The notes under the pieces: generated by a model
The model's database searches: none
Told to the model about the DNA's origin: nothing
Seen by the model: the letters and a program-made list of their open reading frames with translations, nothing else
Made by a program: the position numbers and the translations under genes
NCBI GenBank assembly: GCA_031216915.1
Contig: CM062289.1
Coordinates: 448,470,910 to 448,534,909, forward strand
Length of the DNA stretch: 64,000 nucleotides
Reading direction: 5' to 3'
From: Pictodentalium vernedei
Taxonomy: Eukaryota > Mollusca > Scaphopoda > Dentaliida > Dentaliidae
Shown here: piece after piece, positions 1 through 10,640 of the stretch
Numbering within the stretch: position 1 is the stretch's first letter
How the letters are laid out: each line of letters starts with the position of its first letter

Positions 1-560
1 TCCATATTTAAAATTTCCCTATTCTGAAGCTTTCTTTACATTCAGTGAAAAACAGAATTTATCTACATAGTTTTAGCAAGCTGAGGGGCTATATGGTTAG
101 AACCGAAAGGTCCATGTTTCAATTCTGATCAAGCCAGAAAATAAGTAGACAGTCATCTGCAAAACGAGGTCCCCAGAGGGTGAATTTAGTGATGCACAGC
201 AATCTGAATCAGGGTCTAAAAACAGAATTTATCTACATAGTTTTAGCAAGCTGAGGGGCTATATGACTAGAACCGAAAGGTTCATGTTTCAATTCTGATC
301 AAGCCAGAAAATAAGTAGACAGTCATCTGCAAAACAAGGTCCCCAGAGGGTGAATTTAGTGATGCTACCCTGCACAGCAATCTGAATCAGGGTCTAAAAA
401 CTGAACAGAAAGATGTACCCAGAGGATAAATTGGCCCACTGTCTGGGATAGCATCATCAAATTCATCCTCTGGGGACCTCATTCTGCAAATGTCGGACTG
501 CTTATTTTCAGGCCTGATTCTGGTCAGTGGTAACTGCGTTATGTCCTTGGTCAAAGCGTT
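1..560. repeat. Direct plus inverted duplication at window start
   Basis: Two head-to-tail copies of a segment of about 172 bp lie at about 48-220 and 220-395; they differ by only a few bases. The segment 450-530 matches part of the same unit on the opposite strand (the 'cctctggggacctc' block), so the region can fold back. No coding capacity is seen. The left edge may continue outside the window. Confidence 0.6.
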
Positions 561-600
561 TAATCCTGATTGCCCATATGGCATACTGCATGTCAATGAT
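528..600 (+). repeat. SINE body fragment
   Basis: A short match to the body shared by the tRNA-headed and 5S-headed SINEs of this window: the block 'tgtccttgg..aaagc' followed by an 'attgcccatatgg' block. Head and tail are missing. Confidence 0.45.
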
Positions 601-639
601 TTGCTTCCCTTCAGCCATTGCTAACTCTATATGCTGAGT

Positions 640-1255
640 AGTGTTCAACCGATGATCGGAACTGGCCACCACAATCAGCCAATTGTGGGAAATCGGATAA
701 CAATGCCAACGGCTCCAGAAACATCAGTTCATCCGATTGTTACCAAGCATTTCGTGTTGATTCATTGACATCATTTTATTGTCTTCTGCAATTGTTCAAT
801 TGTTAATGTAAAATAATGTTAATGATACTACATGTATTCAATAAAGTTGAGAAAGAACCGCAGTGTGTATCCTTAATCTCTCCTAGTCGCTCCTTTATGA
901 GATATATAAGTTAAACGACATGTAAAGCTTACAATTGAGCGTACTTGTGGCAAACGTCAGTTCATACCTGAAAAGTGAAGGTTGCACTCCATTGACTCAG
1001 GGGTCACGGTAAAATTATCAGTCGCACGCACTTGGGCGGTAAACGTGGCTCTGGGAGCCACGTTTACCGCCCAAGTGAGTGCGATTGGTAATTTTACTTC
1101 TGAAAAATGTTTAGTTTAATATAGTTTTTTCGAGCCTCGACTTGTCCAGTAGTGCACAGTATTACAATTGGAATCGGCATCAGAACCGGCTGATTGTGAG
1201 TTCAAATAACCGGTAATCAATCATCGACAATTTTTGGTAATTGGTTGAACAATAA
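640..1255. repeat. Foldback region with outer inverted arms
   Basis: The arm around 640-690 (ccgatgatcgg, accacaatcagcc) is loosely inverse to 1160-1255 (gaatcggcatcagaaccggc, aatcaatcatcga). Between them is a tight palindrome (1012-1094). The arms are diverged, so the limits are approximate. Possibly an old non-autonomous DNA transposon. Confidence 0.35.
1012..1094. repeat. Near-perfect palindrome
   Basis: Arms of about 38 bp separated by about 5 bp. The core reads aaacgtggct-ctggg-agccacgttt and is embedded in acttgggcggt and its complement. It could extrude a long hairpin. Confidence 0.8.
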
Positions 1256-2784
1256 TGCAGAGTTGATATGTAGGGGAGTGTGATAGTTGCTTCTTGCTGC
1301 TAGGTCTGATATGAGGAAATGCTGACTGTTGGAAGTGTTGTTAAACCCCAATAAATAAATAAATACTGCATGTAAATTTGTCTTGTTAAAATTTATTATG
1401 GAGTGTCACTCTACAATAAACTATACCAAAACAAATTAATGAAAATCTGGCTGAACAAACTAATCTATTGCTCTACCAGTTAATCGTGAAATAAAGGAGA
1501 TTGGTGACCTCCATCAGAAGAATATGGTAGAGCTGTGTGGATATCAGACAAAAATGTCTTTACAGTAGACGTAAATTTGTTTATTTATTGTACTAAACTG
1601 TTTTTATTTCTTTCATCCCAAAGTCTTCATTGTTATTCTGTGACATGGTGGAGAGATGTTTTGGGGGTGAAATAAAGATATTTTTTAGAATGTACCATTT
1701 TCTGTGTTGATAATAATTCATTTGCAAGCACTTGACATGGTTGTTAGAATGTACTTTTTTTTTCTTCGAGTAATGTAATATGTTGAAATCTTTAAGGCTT
1801 AAAAAAATAAAAAATCTGTTTCCTCAGGCCCTCCCGCATGGTCCTTATGGCTGCCACACACTCTCTTTTTATAACGAATGTAAACTTAAAAAAATAAAAA
1901 TTAAATTGTTTATGTTCGATATTTTACCCAAGTTAAAGAAAGTGATAAGGCTTTGCAATGCTTTAGCATTGCAAAGCCTTTTTGCTCTTAAGGGTCGAAA
2001 TACACCACCACCCATGCTATTGCATAGATTATGCGGCCTAAAACATAAACCAAGAACATGTTTTTTTGATGGAAAAGAAATAATTACAGAAGTAAAAAAT
2101 AAAATAAAAAAAACGCTCGCCTGCATGCAATTTTACAAATAATGGCCTGAGTTACAAGAAGATCTACTTTTTGTGGCCTAACCTGCCTTTGTGCATCTTT
2201 CTCTGACAAATATTTCATGCATAAAACTGTTAAGAATTCTGTATGCAGACTTTGTAATAAGGCTGCACTGGCCACTCTGGTAACAACTCCTCTATGGAGT
2301 ACAACAAGGCGTCATCTACAATGCTTCAAGTTGATCAGAGATACTTTAGGTATCAACAGGGGACAAATATGAAACCCTTTCCTGAAATGGGACCAAACTT
2401 TCCCAAATCTCCGTCCCCACTCAAACATTTAATTCACATTTGGTACCCTGACTAGACAGTCAAAGTGCCCCAACAGGCAGTCTTTCGAAACATTTGCAAG
2501 TTCCATTCGAAAAAACTTGTCAGTTATATTATTTTCTCAGATGTTTATGGACAAATCTGCTCGAAACGTGGTATGAATCTTCACCACCATAGGAACCTGT
2601 GCCCCTGTGATTATAGTTTTGTCAGAGTTATGCCCCTTTTTGTCTTGGAATGCCTGAATTTTGTCCAGAGATTTTCTCCTATGTTTACGAGCCAGGTCCT
2701 TTGAAACTTGGTATTCACTACCATGGGAAACTGTGCACCTGCGCTTCTAGTTTTGATTGGACGATTTTTGGCCAGAGTTATGCA
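1256..2784. other. Mostly unassigned; small repeat pieces only
   Basis: A SINE 3' tail remnant (gttaaaccccaataaataaa) lies at 1330-1372. A 35-bp palindrome built on gctttgcaatgctttagc lies at 1947-1981. A half palindrome related to the one downstream of tubulin (48600-48668) lies at about 2287-2322. Nothing in the rest looks coding. Confidence 0.5.
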
Positions 2785-3019
2785 CCCTTTACCTAACCTG
2801 AAAAGCAGACGACACTTGCCAAAATAATTCTTGAATAACTAATTTTTTTAATTTTTTGTCTCAAAAACATAGGTTATGACCCCTCGTTGGAACGAGCTCG
2901 TTCCAACGAGGGGTCATAACCTATGTTTTTGAGACAAAAAATTAAAAAAATAATGAAAATTAATTGGCGATTTTTTAGAATAGCGCTAGCCGGTTTTGGC
3001 CGTTACATTAGGTAAAGGG
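2785..3019. mobile_element. TTAA-type MITE, copy A
   Basis: A member of the dominant MITE family here. The terminal inverted repeat is ccctttacctaac. The left arm has the 'gcagacgacacttgc' block and the right arm has the 'gccggttttggccgtta' block. The centre is a palindrome on ggaacgagctcgttcc flanked by ggttatgacccctc and its complement. TTAA follows the right end (3020-3023); the left flank is tgca, so one side of the duplication has decayed. Confidence 0.85.
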
Positions 3020-3059
3020 TTAAAATAATCATCACAAATGTAGCATCAGACTAGTTTGG

Positions 3060-3140
3060 TCCACCATGAACACTGGTCATGAGATAGCCAAAGATACTGA
3101 AAGTGACCTTAAACACCAATAAATAAATAATAAATAACTA
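3060..3140 (+). repeat. SINE 3' tail fragment
   Basis: Ends in 'cttaaacaccaataaataaa', the tail of the SINEs described at 36813 and 46790. The head is missing. Confidence 0.5.
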
Positions 3141-3441
3141 GTACTTGAGCAAATCTTTTAGTGGGTAGTATTGAATAAACAATTGGCCAAAATACAATTT
3201 GTGGGAACTGTTAATCATTCTCATAAATGGTGTATACAGAGAATCTCAGAACAAAAACATTCTCGCAAATTGGGCATATTTCTTGCCAAAAATATTTGTG
3301 GGATCAGCCTTCCATTCTCGCAGATTTGCAATTTAAACATCCCCATATTGGGGAGTGGCTGTAGAGGGCAGAGGCACAAAATTCAAGTTTGCATCTAGCT
3401 GAAATGGAAGCACATGTTAATATTTTTTGTGTACTCCTACA

Positions 3442-3565
3442 TTTTAACTCTGCGCACTGATACCAAAATACCGAACTTTCAAGTAACAAATTTTCCCCAT
3501 AATGCAACTAGGAATTTAACCAAATCAGTCTTGTTTGAGTTCATTGAGCACTTGGTTTTAGCAAA
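3442..3565 (+). mobile_element. Half copy of second TTAA element family
   Basis: Matches the left half of the complete element at 9286-9489: a 'ctgcgcactgataccaaaata' type terminus, then 'cccataatgcaactagg' and 'cttgtttgag'. TTAA precedes it at 3437-3440, and the copy stops near the symmetry centre. Confidence 0.55.
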
Positions 3566-3762
3566 CTCGGAGAGTGTCATTGATTGATCTCTGCTCGACA
3601 TTTGTGTATAATTTTACAACGCGTTTCCTGCTTCTGTTTGGTGTAATCCTTTATTATTACCATCGAATGCATTGCGTTGGTAGCATGAGAGTTTTATTTC
3701 ACATTTTCCCCAATGTCAAACTTCTTGTAGCAATTTATATCAACTATGGAATGCATGGTTAG

Positions 3763-4285
3763 TAGTACTGAAATGGTCAACCAAATAACCGGTTTGAAAC
3801 CGGTTACCTACAACCGGTTTGAAACCGGTTACCTACCGAGCCGATTAAAAAAAAACGTCAAAGGTTATCCGAAATATCGATAGTAATCGTCATTCCACGG
3901 TTAAAACGTAATAAATCTGCCGCTTCTTTGGAGATTAGACGCTCTATAAATATTATTATTATTATTAGATTACACCTCGAAGTAGCTCTATATATTGAGA
4001 AATAATCGACTTAGGCGTTCAAGACTTCATTAATTATCGGCAGTTTCCATGAGTTCTGTGTAACCACAGAAACTATTCTGTAGTATGTATACAAATGAAC
4101 GTTGTCGAGTACTCGACAACGTTCGTTTGTATACACACTACGGAATAGTTTCTGAGAATACTTTTTCCAATTCCTATAGTTTTGATCCCAGATTAGGTGA
4201 AATAATGGCGATGGTTAACCGGATATTATCTGGTTATAGTTCTCGGTTAGTCGGTTGTGAAATTGAGCCAACCGTTTCAGCTCTA
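3763..4285. mobile_element. hAT-like MITE with 8-bp target duplication
   Basis: Starts tagtactgaaatggt and ends with the near complement accgtttcagctcta. It is flanked by ATGGTTAG (3755-3762) and GTGGTTAG (4286-4293), an 8-bp duplication with one mismatch. 8-bp duplications are the hallmark of hAT transposons, and the T-A-G-R-G-like terminus fits. Internally it has repeated ccggtttgaaaccgg blocks and a tight palindrome (4066-4155). There is no transposase ORF, so it is non-autonomous. Confidence 0.65.
4066..4155. repeat. Palindrome inside hAT-like MITE
   Basis: Arms of about 43 bp with no spacer, centred on gttgtcgagtactcgacaac. Outer parts cagaaactattc and gaatagtttctg complete it. Confidence 0.8.
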
Positions 4286-4359
4286 GTGGTTAGGGGAATT
4301 TAGGGTGAGAGGAATGGGGCCATTCAGGGGATCCCGGGGCACCCTAGCAGAAACCCAGC

Positions 4360-4570
4360 TTATACATAACTAAATGCCTTGCCAATATTTTCTACTAAAA
4401 ATCCAAAACATCTCCAATTTTTTTCTTCGAAAACATGGCTTATGACCCCACAATGAAGCAAGGTACTTGTTCCAGAAAGGGTGTTTGAGCAATATTTTAC
4501 AGCAAAAATTGACGAAATAAAATATAGCGGTGGATGGATTTGAGCGGTATGTTTTGAGTAAAGAGTTGAA
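4360..4570. mobile_element. Degenerate TTAA-type MITE
   Basis: Only the central part is recognisable: aaaacatggcttatgaccccac, then a gagc-less centre and a gcaaaaattga arm. Termini are lost. Downstream to 5030 nothing is recognised. Confidence 0.35.
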
Positions 4571-5038
4571 ATCGAAGATATCTCCCATTTGGAATAGTTT
4601 AAAGGCCAAAAGCATGAAACTCTTGTCAACATAAAATTGTACATAAAATATCTTGGATAGTTGCTTGTTTAGGCTTTGAAAAATTCTGCAAGTGTAATAA
4701 ATTGTGAAGTGAATTGGAGGGGACAAACCCTTCTCACAAGGTATTTCTCTCATGTTCTGAAAAGAGTGTCAGGTAATAGGTCAGGTGAAGTCAAGTTTTG
4801 ATACAGAAAATCTAAACCCAGCAACTGTAGTCACTTGTTTGGTAAATAGGACTTCATCAATGAAGTCATGTCTCATTCTTTGTGTAAATACATGTAAAGT
4901 TTATTGTAAAAAAAATCTGTAAATTAATATAAACTCTGTCACTAATAAACTAGACATGGAACTTTACTCTTCTATTTATTACCTCCCCTCACTAAATTTT
5001 GGGGAGCTTTTTTCTTCCTTCAGCTGGCAAATATTATC

Positions 5039-5612
5039 TAGAGCTGAAACGATTAACCGATTAATCAATATCAACATCTTGATCGATCCAAAAAGTAATT
5101 GATCGATTAACCGATACTTTTGAACTACTGTATTGTATGGGGTAACAAAGGAACAGACTTGCTACAAAACAGGAAAACCTTGTCACACTGACTCACATCA
5201 ATTATATGAGACAGAGTAAAGCATGCAAGTTACTTGCTGACATACTTGTTTACTTGCATGCACATCATACTGTATCAGTAGCTGGAAATGGTCATTCTTA
5301 ACCCTTTACCCATTGCAGGTAACAGACAATACTTGCAAAATAAATTCATGAATTACTAAAAAATTTCAATTTTTGTCTCAAAAACATAGCTTATGACCCC
5401 TCATTGGAACGAGCTCAATGAATTTGAATGGAGATTTTTGTATATAGGCCTAGTCGGTTTTGTTTGTTATTTTGGGTAAAGGGTTCATGCTGTAAATCAT
5501 CAACGGTATGACAATTATTCAGATATCTATTTGGAGAAGTGATTAATCTGTTTACCATGGTTAATCCACATGATTAATCGATCAAGAAAACTCTTCAACC
5601 GTTTCAGCTCTA
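5039..5612. mobile_element. hAT-like MITE with nested MITE
   Basis: Terminal inverted repeats tagagctgaaacgattaacc and the near complement ending gtttcagctcta. Flanks are ATATTATC (5031-5038) and AAATTATC (5613-5620), an 8-bp target duplication with one mismatch. The termini match those of the element at 3763-4285. The body has several attaatcgat motifs. It has been split by a TTAA-type MITE (5302-5483). Confidence 0.65.
5302..5483. mobile_element. TTAA-type MITE nested in hAT-like MITE
   Basis: Preceded by TTAA (5298-5301); starts ccctttaccc and ends gggtaaaggg followed by TTCA. It contains the ctcaaaaacatagcttatgac and ttggaacgagctc blocks, but the right half of the central palindrome is deleted. 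Confidence 0.75.
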
Positions 5613-5620
5613 AAATTATC

Positions 5621-6465
5621 CTCCATCTGTTGTGAGCATCTCTCATCCATTCACTGTAATCTGTTCCATTACCATTTTTTTCAAAGAACCTTCATGCAAA
5701 ATCCAAGCCAACTTATTTTTTTTTATCATTTATATTCAGAGGGATTCTTTTGGGTTTCTACAGGGGCAGATTATATGAACCTCTCCCAGCGACATTTGGT
5801 CATGACTTTTCCAAATTCTTAACCCCAAATATCCTAATCTCAGTTCCCACTCAAACAAAAATTCAATGCACAATTCTAAGGCCTTATGCCTACCCAGTTC
5901 AGGTCACCAATTGTAGGACTTATGCCTACCCAGTTCAGGACACCAATTGTAGGACTGTCACGATTAATCGATTGTTGATCGGTCAAGGCGAATTCGATTT
6001 GTATTTTTCGTTGTCGAATAATCGGTAAATTGTATTCCGCTTTAGACATTTAATAATTAAAAGAAAATTTGATGAAAAAACTATTGTTTCTAAAGGTAAA
6101 GAGTTAAGAAAATCGATGTTAAACCCCCAAGAAGCCGTTGGAAGCATTTGTCTTTCAGGCACATTCATCAAAGCTTTGATGTTCTGAACTTTTGAACCGT
6201 CAGTGTAATAATCAAGACCGGTCGGCAGTTGCGAAGTTCGCAACTGCCGACCAGTCTTGATTATTGAACTGACGGTTCAAAAGTTCAGAACATCAAAGCT
6301 TTGAATGGACCTAAAAGAGGATCGTCTTCGTTGTTTACCCGAGGTAGGTCAACTGACTTGAACTTCATTTTTTATCGACTTCAGAGAGAAGGGGAGGGGG
6401 GCATCTAGGTACGATTAATCGATTATTATCGATTATTTGCGACGATTAATCGATTCCTAAATTAA
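5621..6465. repeat. Short direct repeats, attaatcgat clusters and long palindrome
   Basis: A 36-bp unit with 'tatgcctacccagttcagg' occurs twice in tandem at about 5882-5955. Clusters of cgattaatcgatt lie at 5950-5970 and 6413-6460 and resemble the ends of a diverged hAT-like element around the palindrome (6166-6307). No gene is seen. Confidence 0.45.
6166..6307. repeat. 140-bp near-perfect palindrome
   Basis: Arms of about 65 bp run from catcaaagctttgatgttct to the complement, with the centre at gcgaagttcgc (6230-6240). Only a few mismatches separate the arms. Confidence 0.85.
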
Positions 6466-6500
6466 ATGAAAGTGTCAATGACACTGTAGCTCAACTTGTC
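6462..6500 (-). repeat. Terminal fragment of the 145-bp-array element
   Basis: Carries the hairpin agtgtcaatgacact and the adjacent gtagctcaacttg found at one end of the elements at 11888-13938 and 51453-52893. The array itself is missing. Confidence 0.6.
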
Positions 6501-6734
6501 AAGACAAAGACATGTACATGTATAGTATGTGACACAGCAATGACAAACATCTAGGTAATGACCTGATAACAAAGGTACATATAAAGTATTGTAACGGTCT
6601 GTACATAAATACTGAGCGTTGCCTGTAACAAATGTATAGGTAAAGTATTGTAAAGGTGGGTGACAGTCAGATGCTAAACTAGAAAAGAAATCTTTGAATC
6701 CCAGAGTGGGTCTGACTGAACCCCCAAATATTTG

Positions 6735-7772
6735 TTCTCATAGCACAGTGATAACAAAGGCACCCCAAAACACACTCATTCCTGTCCCAAGGTGAAAACA
6801 AAGGTACCTAAGAAGTTTCGTGAAGATCAGTTCACAAATATGAGCTGTGTAGAAGTTGTGACAAAAAACTGATTGGACCTAATTTCGGTACAAAATGGCC
6901 ACTGGCAGCCATCTTGAATTTTGGACCGCACCCAGAAACACTCGTTCTCGTCCCAAGGTGATAACAAAGGTACCCAAGACGTTTCGTGAAGATCGGTTCA
7001 TAAATACAGACTCTAGCCCGAGCCGTATTGACATGTGTACTTACTGTGAGTAAGCAGCACTGAAAAAATCAAAGTTCATCTAATTTGCATTATTTCTGCA
7101 CGAGAAAAAAACCCGTATTATATGTGATGTATCCCATGGTACTAAACATTCACACAAAAAATTATTCAAATCAGCGCTTTCATATGGAAGTTCTGTGCAA
7201 AAATCTGATTGCACCAAATTTCGTACAAAATGGCTGCCATCGGCCATCTTGAATTTCGGACCGGACCCCAAAACACTCGTTCTCGTCCCACCGTGATAAC
7301 AAAGGTACCCAAGAAGTTTCGTAAAGATCGGTTCATAAATACGGCCTCTAGCCCGAGCCATATTGGCATTTGCACTTATAGTGCTGAAAGTAACACCAAA
7401 AAACATCAAAGTTAGTCTAATTTGCATAATTTACGCACGAGAAAAAAACCCGTATTATATGTGATGTATCCCATGGTACTAAACATTCATACAAAAAATT
7501 ATTCAAATCAGCTTTCATATGGAAGTTCTGTACAAAAAACAGATTTCTGCATCGTCGGTACAAAATGGCAGCTGGCAGCCATCTTGAATTTCGGACCGCA
7601 CCCAAAAACACTCGTTCTCGTCCCACAGTCATAACAAAGGTACCCAAGAAGTTTCGTAAAGATCGGTTCATAAATACGACCTCTAGCCCAAGCCGTATCC
7701 AATTGTTGACAGACAGACGGACGACGGGCAATGGCATAAGCTCAAATTTGGCTTCGCCAAAGTTGAGGTAAA
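6735..7772 (+). repeat. Tandem array, unit about 335 bp, with terminal hairpin
   Basis: Slightly over three units. Each carries gataacaaaggtacc, gaagtttcgt, gatcggttca and gccatcttgaatt; the last block recurs at about 6910, 7246 and 7578. The right end has gacagacagacggacgacgg, then a hairpin tttggcttcgccaaa (about 7747-7761) and aggtaaaaat. Several open frames across it are by-products of the repetition. Confidence 0.75.
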
Positions 7773-8326
7773 AATCGTGACTGTTCTAACCAATTGTACA
7801 TTAAATTTAAATTGCTTGCCAAATTAAGTCTCTCTTTATTCAAAGGCAAATAACAAGTTGTTCTTTGGTAGTACAAGAACAGTTCAATAAGACTACAGAG
7901 ACTGAGTGAACATGATTCCATGTGATTTGTTTATTATAAAACTTACTTGTAATATACATACAGTTGCTTAGGTATCGGTCTTAACATTCTCTGCTCAATC
8001 CAGAAGTAAAATTTCTCAGTCTTTTTTAATTTTTTTACCCCTCCAAAACAAATTCCCAATTGGAGCCCCCAAGTTTTTGCAAATTTTCCCAATGTCATGG
8101 GCCCCAGACCCTTTCCCGAAGTGGGAAGAAGAATCCCAGTTTCAGATATACACTGTACAGAGGATCTCTATAATACATCACAATTTCACATGAAATTTTT
8201 GTACCAAGTTCACTAAAATTGATCAAAGTCGAGGTTTCCCAAGGCTCAGATCGATTTTAGTGAACAAGGTTCAGAAATGTCATGTCAAATTGTGACGAAA
8301 TTAAGATTTTTTTTATGACGTGTAAT
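7773..8326. other. No feature recognised
   Basis: AT-rich sequence without a coding frame or a clear repeat match. A short inverted match around gatcaaagtcgag is too weak to call. Confidence 0.4.
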
Positions 8327-8330
8327 TTAA

Positions 8331-8569
8331 CCTTTCAGCTAACGTAACGACTAAAGCTGGCCAGCACTGTTCACAAAATTCACATTCTAAATTTTATCAT
8401 TTTAAAAAAAAATTTCCTCAAAAACAAAGCTTATGACACCCTCACTGGAATGAGCTCATCGAACTTGTTCCTTTGAGGGGTCATAAGGTATGTTTTCGAG
8501 ACAAAAAGTAAAAATATTTAGTTCTTCAGGAAATGTTTTCTGCAAATGTCACCTATTTGTATTAGATGG
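8331..8569. mobile_element. TTAA-type MITE, diverged
   Basis: TTAA on both sides (8327-8330 and 8570-8573). The left arm has taacgtaacg, aaagctggccagc and cacaaaattc; the centre has ggaatgagctcatcgaact. The termini themselves are mutated (cctttcagct), so this is an older copy. Confidence 0.65.
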
Positions 8570-8789
8570 TTAATTCAACTCCGAAACCAAATCGCAGCAT
8601 AATCACATTTATTATACGCTAAATGATAGATTATCGAAAAAATTGCGGAAAGATAGAAATCAGATCCCCCACTGTGAAGATATAGAAATTTTCACTTTCA
8701 TGGTATCAATCAAAATTGCGACTTTCAAAGCATCACTTCAGCGTGAATATGAGTCAAATTATCACTGGAAATGATCAATTTGTTCTAAA

Positions 8790-9205
8790 AACGTATAAAG
8801 AAAAGTAAATCTAATGTTTTTGAGTGGATACTGATCATTTCTAGCAATAATTCAACATATATTACGGACTTTCAGGCCATGTTTGGACTAGAAACACACC
8901 AGTAGAATCAGATTGCAAGACGCTATCTGTTCCGAGTATCGATTAAATCACTTCCGCGTGTCAATGATTCAATGCGCTGTCTACTTTCATGCATCAATTC
9001 AAAGTTGAAACGAGTGGAATTATCAGATTCTTATAAAAAGTATATAATAAAAAGAAAATCTAGTGTTTTTGAGTGGATACCGAAAATTATCTCACTTGTG
9101 ACTGAGAGAAATGGTTATTTTCGCTCACGCAAGCGCTCTCGAAAAATAAACATTTGTCTCGGTCACTCATGAGATAATTTTCGGTATCCACTCAAAAACA
9201 CTAGA
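8790..9205. repeat. Direct and inverted repeat around tgtttttgagtgg
   Basis: A block of about 40 bp (aaatctaatgtttttgagtgg) at 8805-8850 recurs at 9050-9090. The second copy extends to ataccgaaaattatctc and is followed by its full inverse at about 9167-9207, with a loop of about 75 bp. Confidence 0.6.
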
Positions 9206-9285
9206 TATCCTCTCTTGACTTCTCACATCATTCCCAAATCAAGACGTTTTGTGATGAATGATATTTTCTGTAATGATATATTTAA

Positions 9286-9489
9286 CCCCCTACACAATGA
9301 TGTCAAAATATCCAGATTTGAAGTAGCCATTTTTCCCATAATGCAACTGGGAATTTAACTAATTCAATCTTGTTTGACAGAGCTCATTGAGCTCTGTCAA
9401 ACAAGATTGAATTGGTTGAATTTCTAGTTGCATTATGGGAAATATTTGCACCCTGAACTTTAGGTATTTTGACATCAGTGTGCAGGGAG
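9286..9489. mobile_element. Second TTAA element family, complete copy
   Basis: Flanked by TTAA at 9282-9285 and 9490-9493. Terminal inverted repeats of about 24 bp: ctacacaatgatgtcaaaat on the left and the complement of attttgacatcagtgtgcag on the right. The interior is palindromic with its centre at gacagagctcattgagctctgtc-like sequence. There is no ORF. TTAA targets and short C-rich termini suggest mobilisation by a piggyBac-type transposase. Confidence 0.75.
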
Positions 9490-9689
9490 TTAATGGTGAT
9501 TATGTGATAAAACAGAGATACAGTATAAATGTATTGTACAAGAATACAATATTAATATGAGAATTCTAAATCAATAAAAAATTGCCAGGTGTAAAGGGTT
9601 CTTAAAGTTGTTTGCTCTCATCAAAACAAGATCCTGTCTTTTACTTTTGGTAATTTTTTTTTTTTTTTTTTCTTTTTATAAAAAGTGCT

Positions 9690-9910
9690 CAGTTAAAAGG
9701 ACCTCTGCACATTGGTGTCAAAACTTGGAAACTCAAAGCAGTAATTTCCTCTAACACTGCAGGCTGGAATTCCACCAATTCATTCTTCTCCGTCAAAGAT
9801 CACAGAATACTGCCAACGTGACCAAACTGGTCAAACCCCTAGCAGCGTCCTGGGAAAAACCTCCAGAATGATTCTTTGCAATTTTGACATCAGTGTTACG
9901 AGGACTGGTA
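9690..9910. mobile_element. Decayed copies of second TTAA family
   Basis: The block 'cctctgcacattggtgtcaaa' (9700-9722) and the block 'attttgacatcagtgtt' (9884-9900) match opposite ends of the 9286-9489 family; the interior has diverged. Confidence 0.4.
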
Positions 9911-10161
9911 TGCGTCAAGCCATGCCAGTGGTCAGAACTGTGAAATGCAAACTGAAAACAAACCCCACCCACCTGGTCATTTCCCAGATTAATATAGCAA
10001 AATTTAGTTGTGACCATTATCCGAATCTAGGATAAAACCCCTTCAAGACAAAATCCTCCCGTGAAAAAAAAAAACAGCTGTCAAAATCCCCTCATGACAC
10101 ACCCCCCCCCCCCCCCACCTTAATTGACTTCTTGGACAGAACCCCCCTCAGAGAGCAAAAA

Positions 10162-10508
10162 TAAACAATATTTATTGTATTTATTGGCATTTTAAGGTCA
10201 CACCCTTATGCACAATGGATAATTGTCACCGTGACAGTTTTACGGATGGAGTAAGCTGGAGTTCCCAGAGAGAACCACCAAGCATCGATGAGCAACTGTC
10301 AGCTCCTCAACATTCTAACTGCCCAAGCAGGGTTACGGTAGTTGAAGACGTGCACCATCAATGTGTAGTACGGCTTAGTACACCACGGTGTCATCGTACC
10401 CCCATGAAGGCAACCGGGATAAAGTGCGGGCATCCCAGACTGGGATTGAACTCGGGGACCTCTAGCATAGAAATCCAACAGTCGCCCACTGAGCCACCGT
10501 GCTCCCAA
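10162..10508 (-). repeat. tRNA-headed SINE, nearly full length
   Basis: Read on the minus strand, the head at 10508 begins gggagcacggtggctcagt, an A-box-like start, followed by a B-box-like gttcaatccc. Then come the body with accctgcttgggc, the ccgtaaaactgtc segment and a degenerate aataaatac tail at 10162. The structure matches the copy at 36813-37179. Confidence 0.7.
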
Positions 10509-10640
10509 ATAAATGATAATGAACAGGATTTGAATTTATATTTTTATATGGCCACTCAAATGAGCGGGTCGTATTACGGTATTGCAATGTCCATCAGTCT
10601 GTCCGTCCGCCTGTCCATCCATTTACTTTTGTTTGTTAAT

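Noticed and set aside
7080-7771. Several open frames of 60-115 codons
   Set aside because: They lie in the 335-bp tandem array; the frames repeat with the unit and differ by frameshifts between units.
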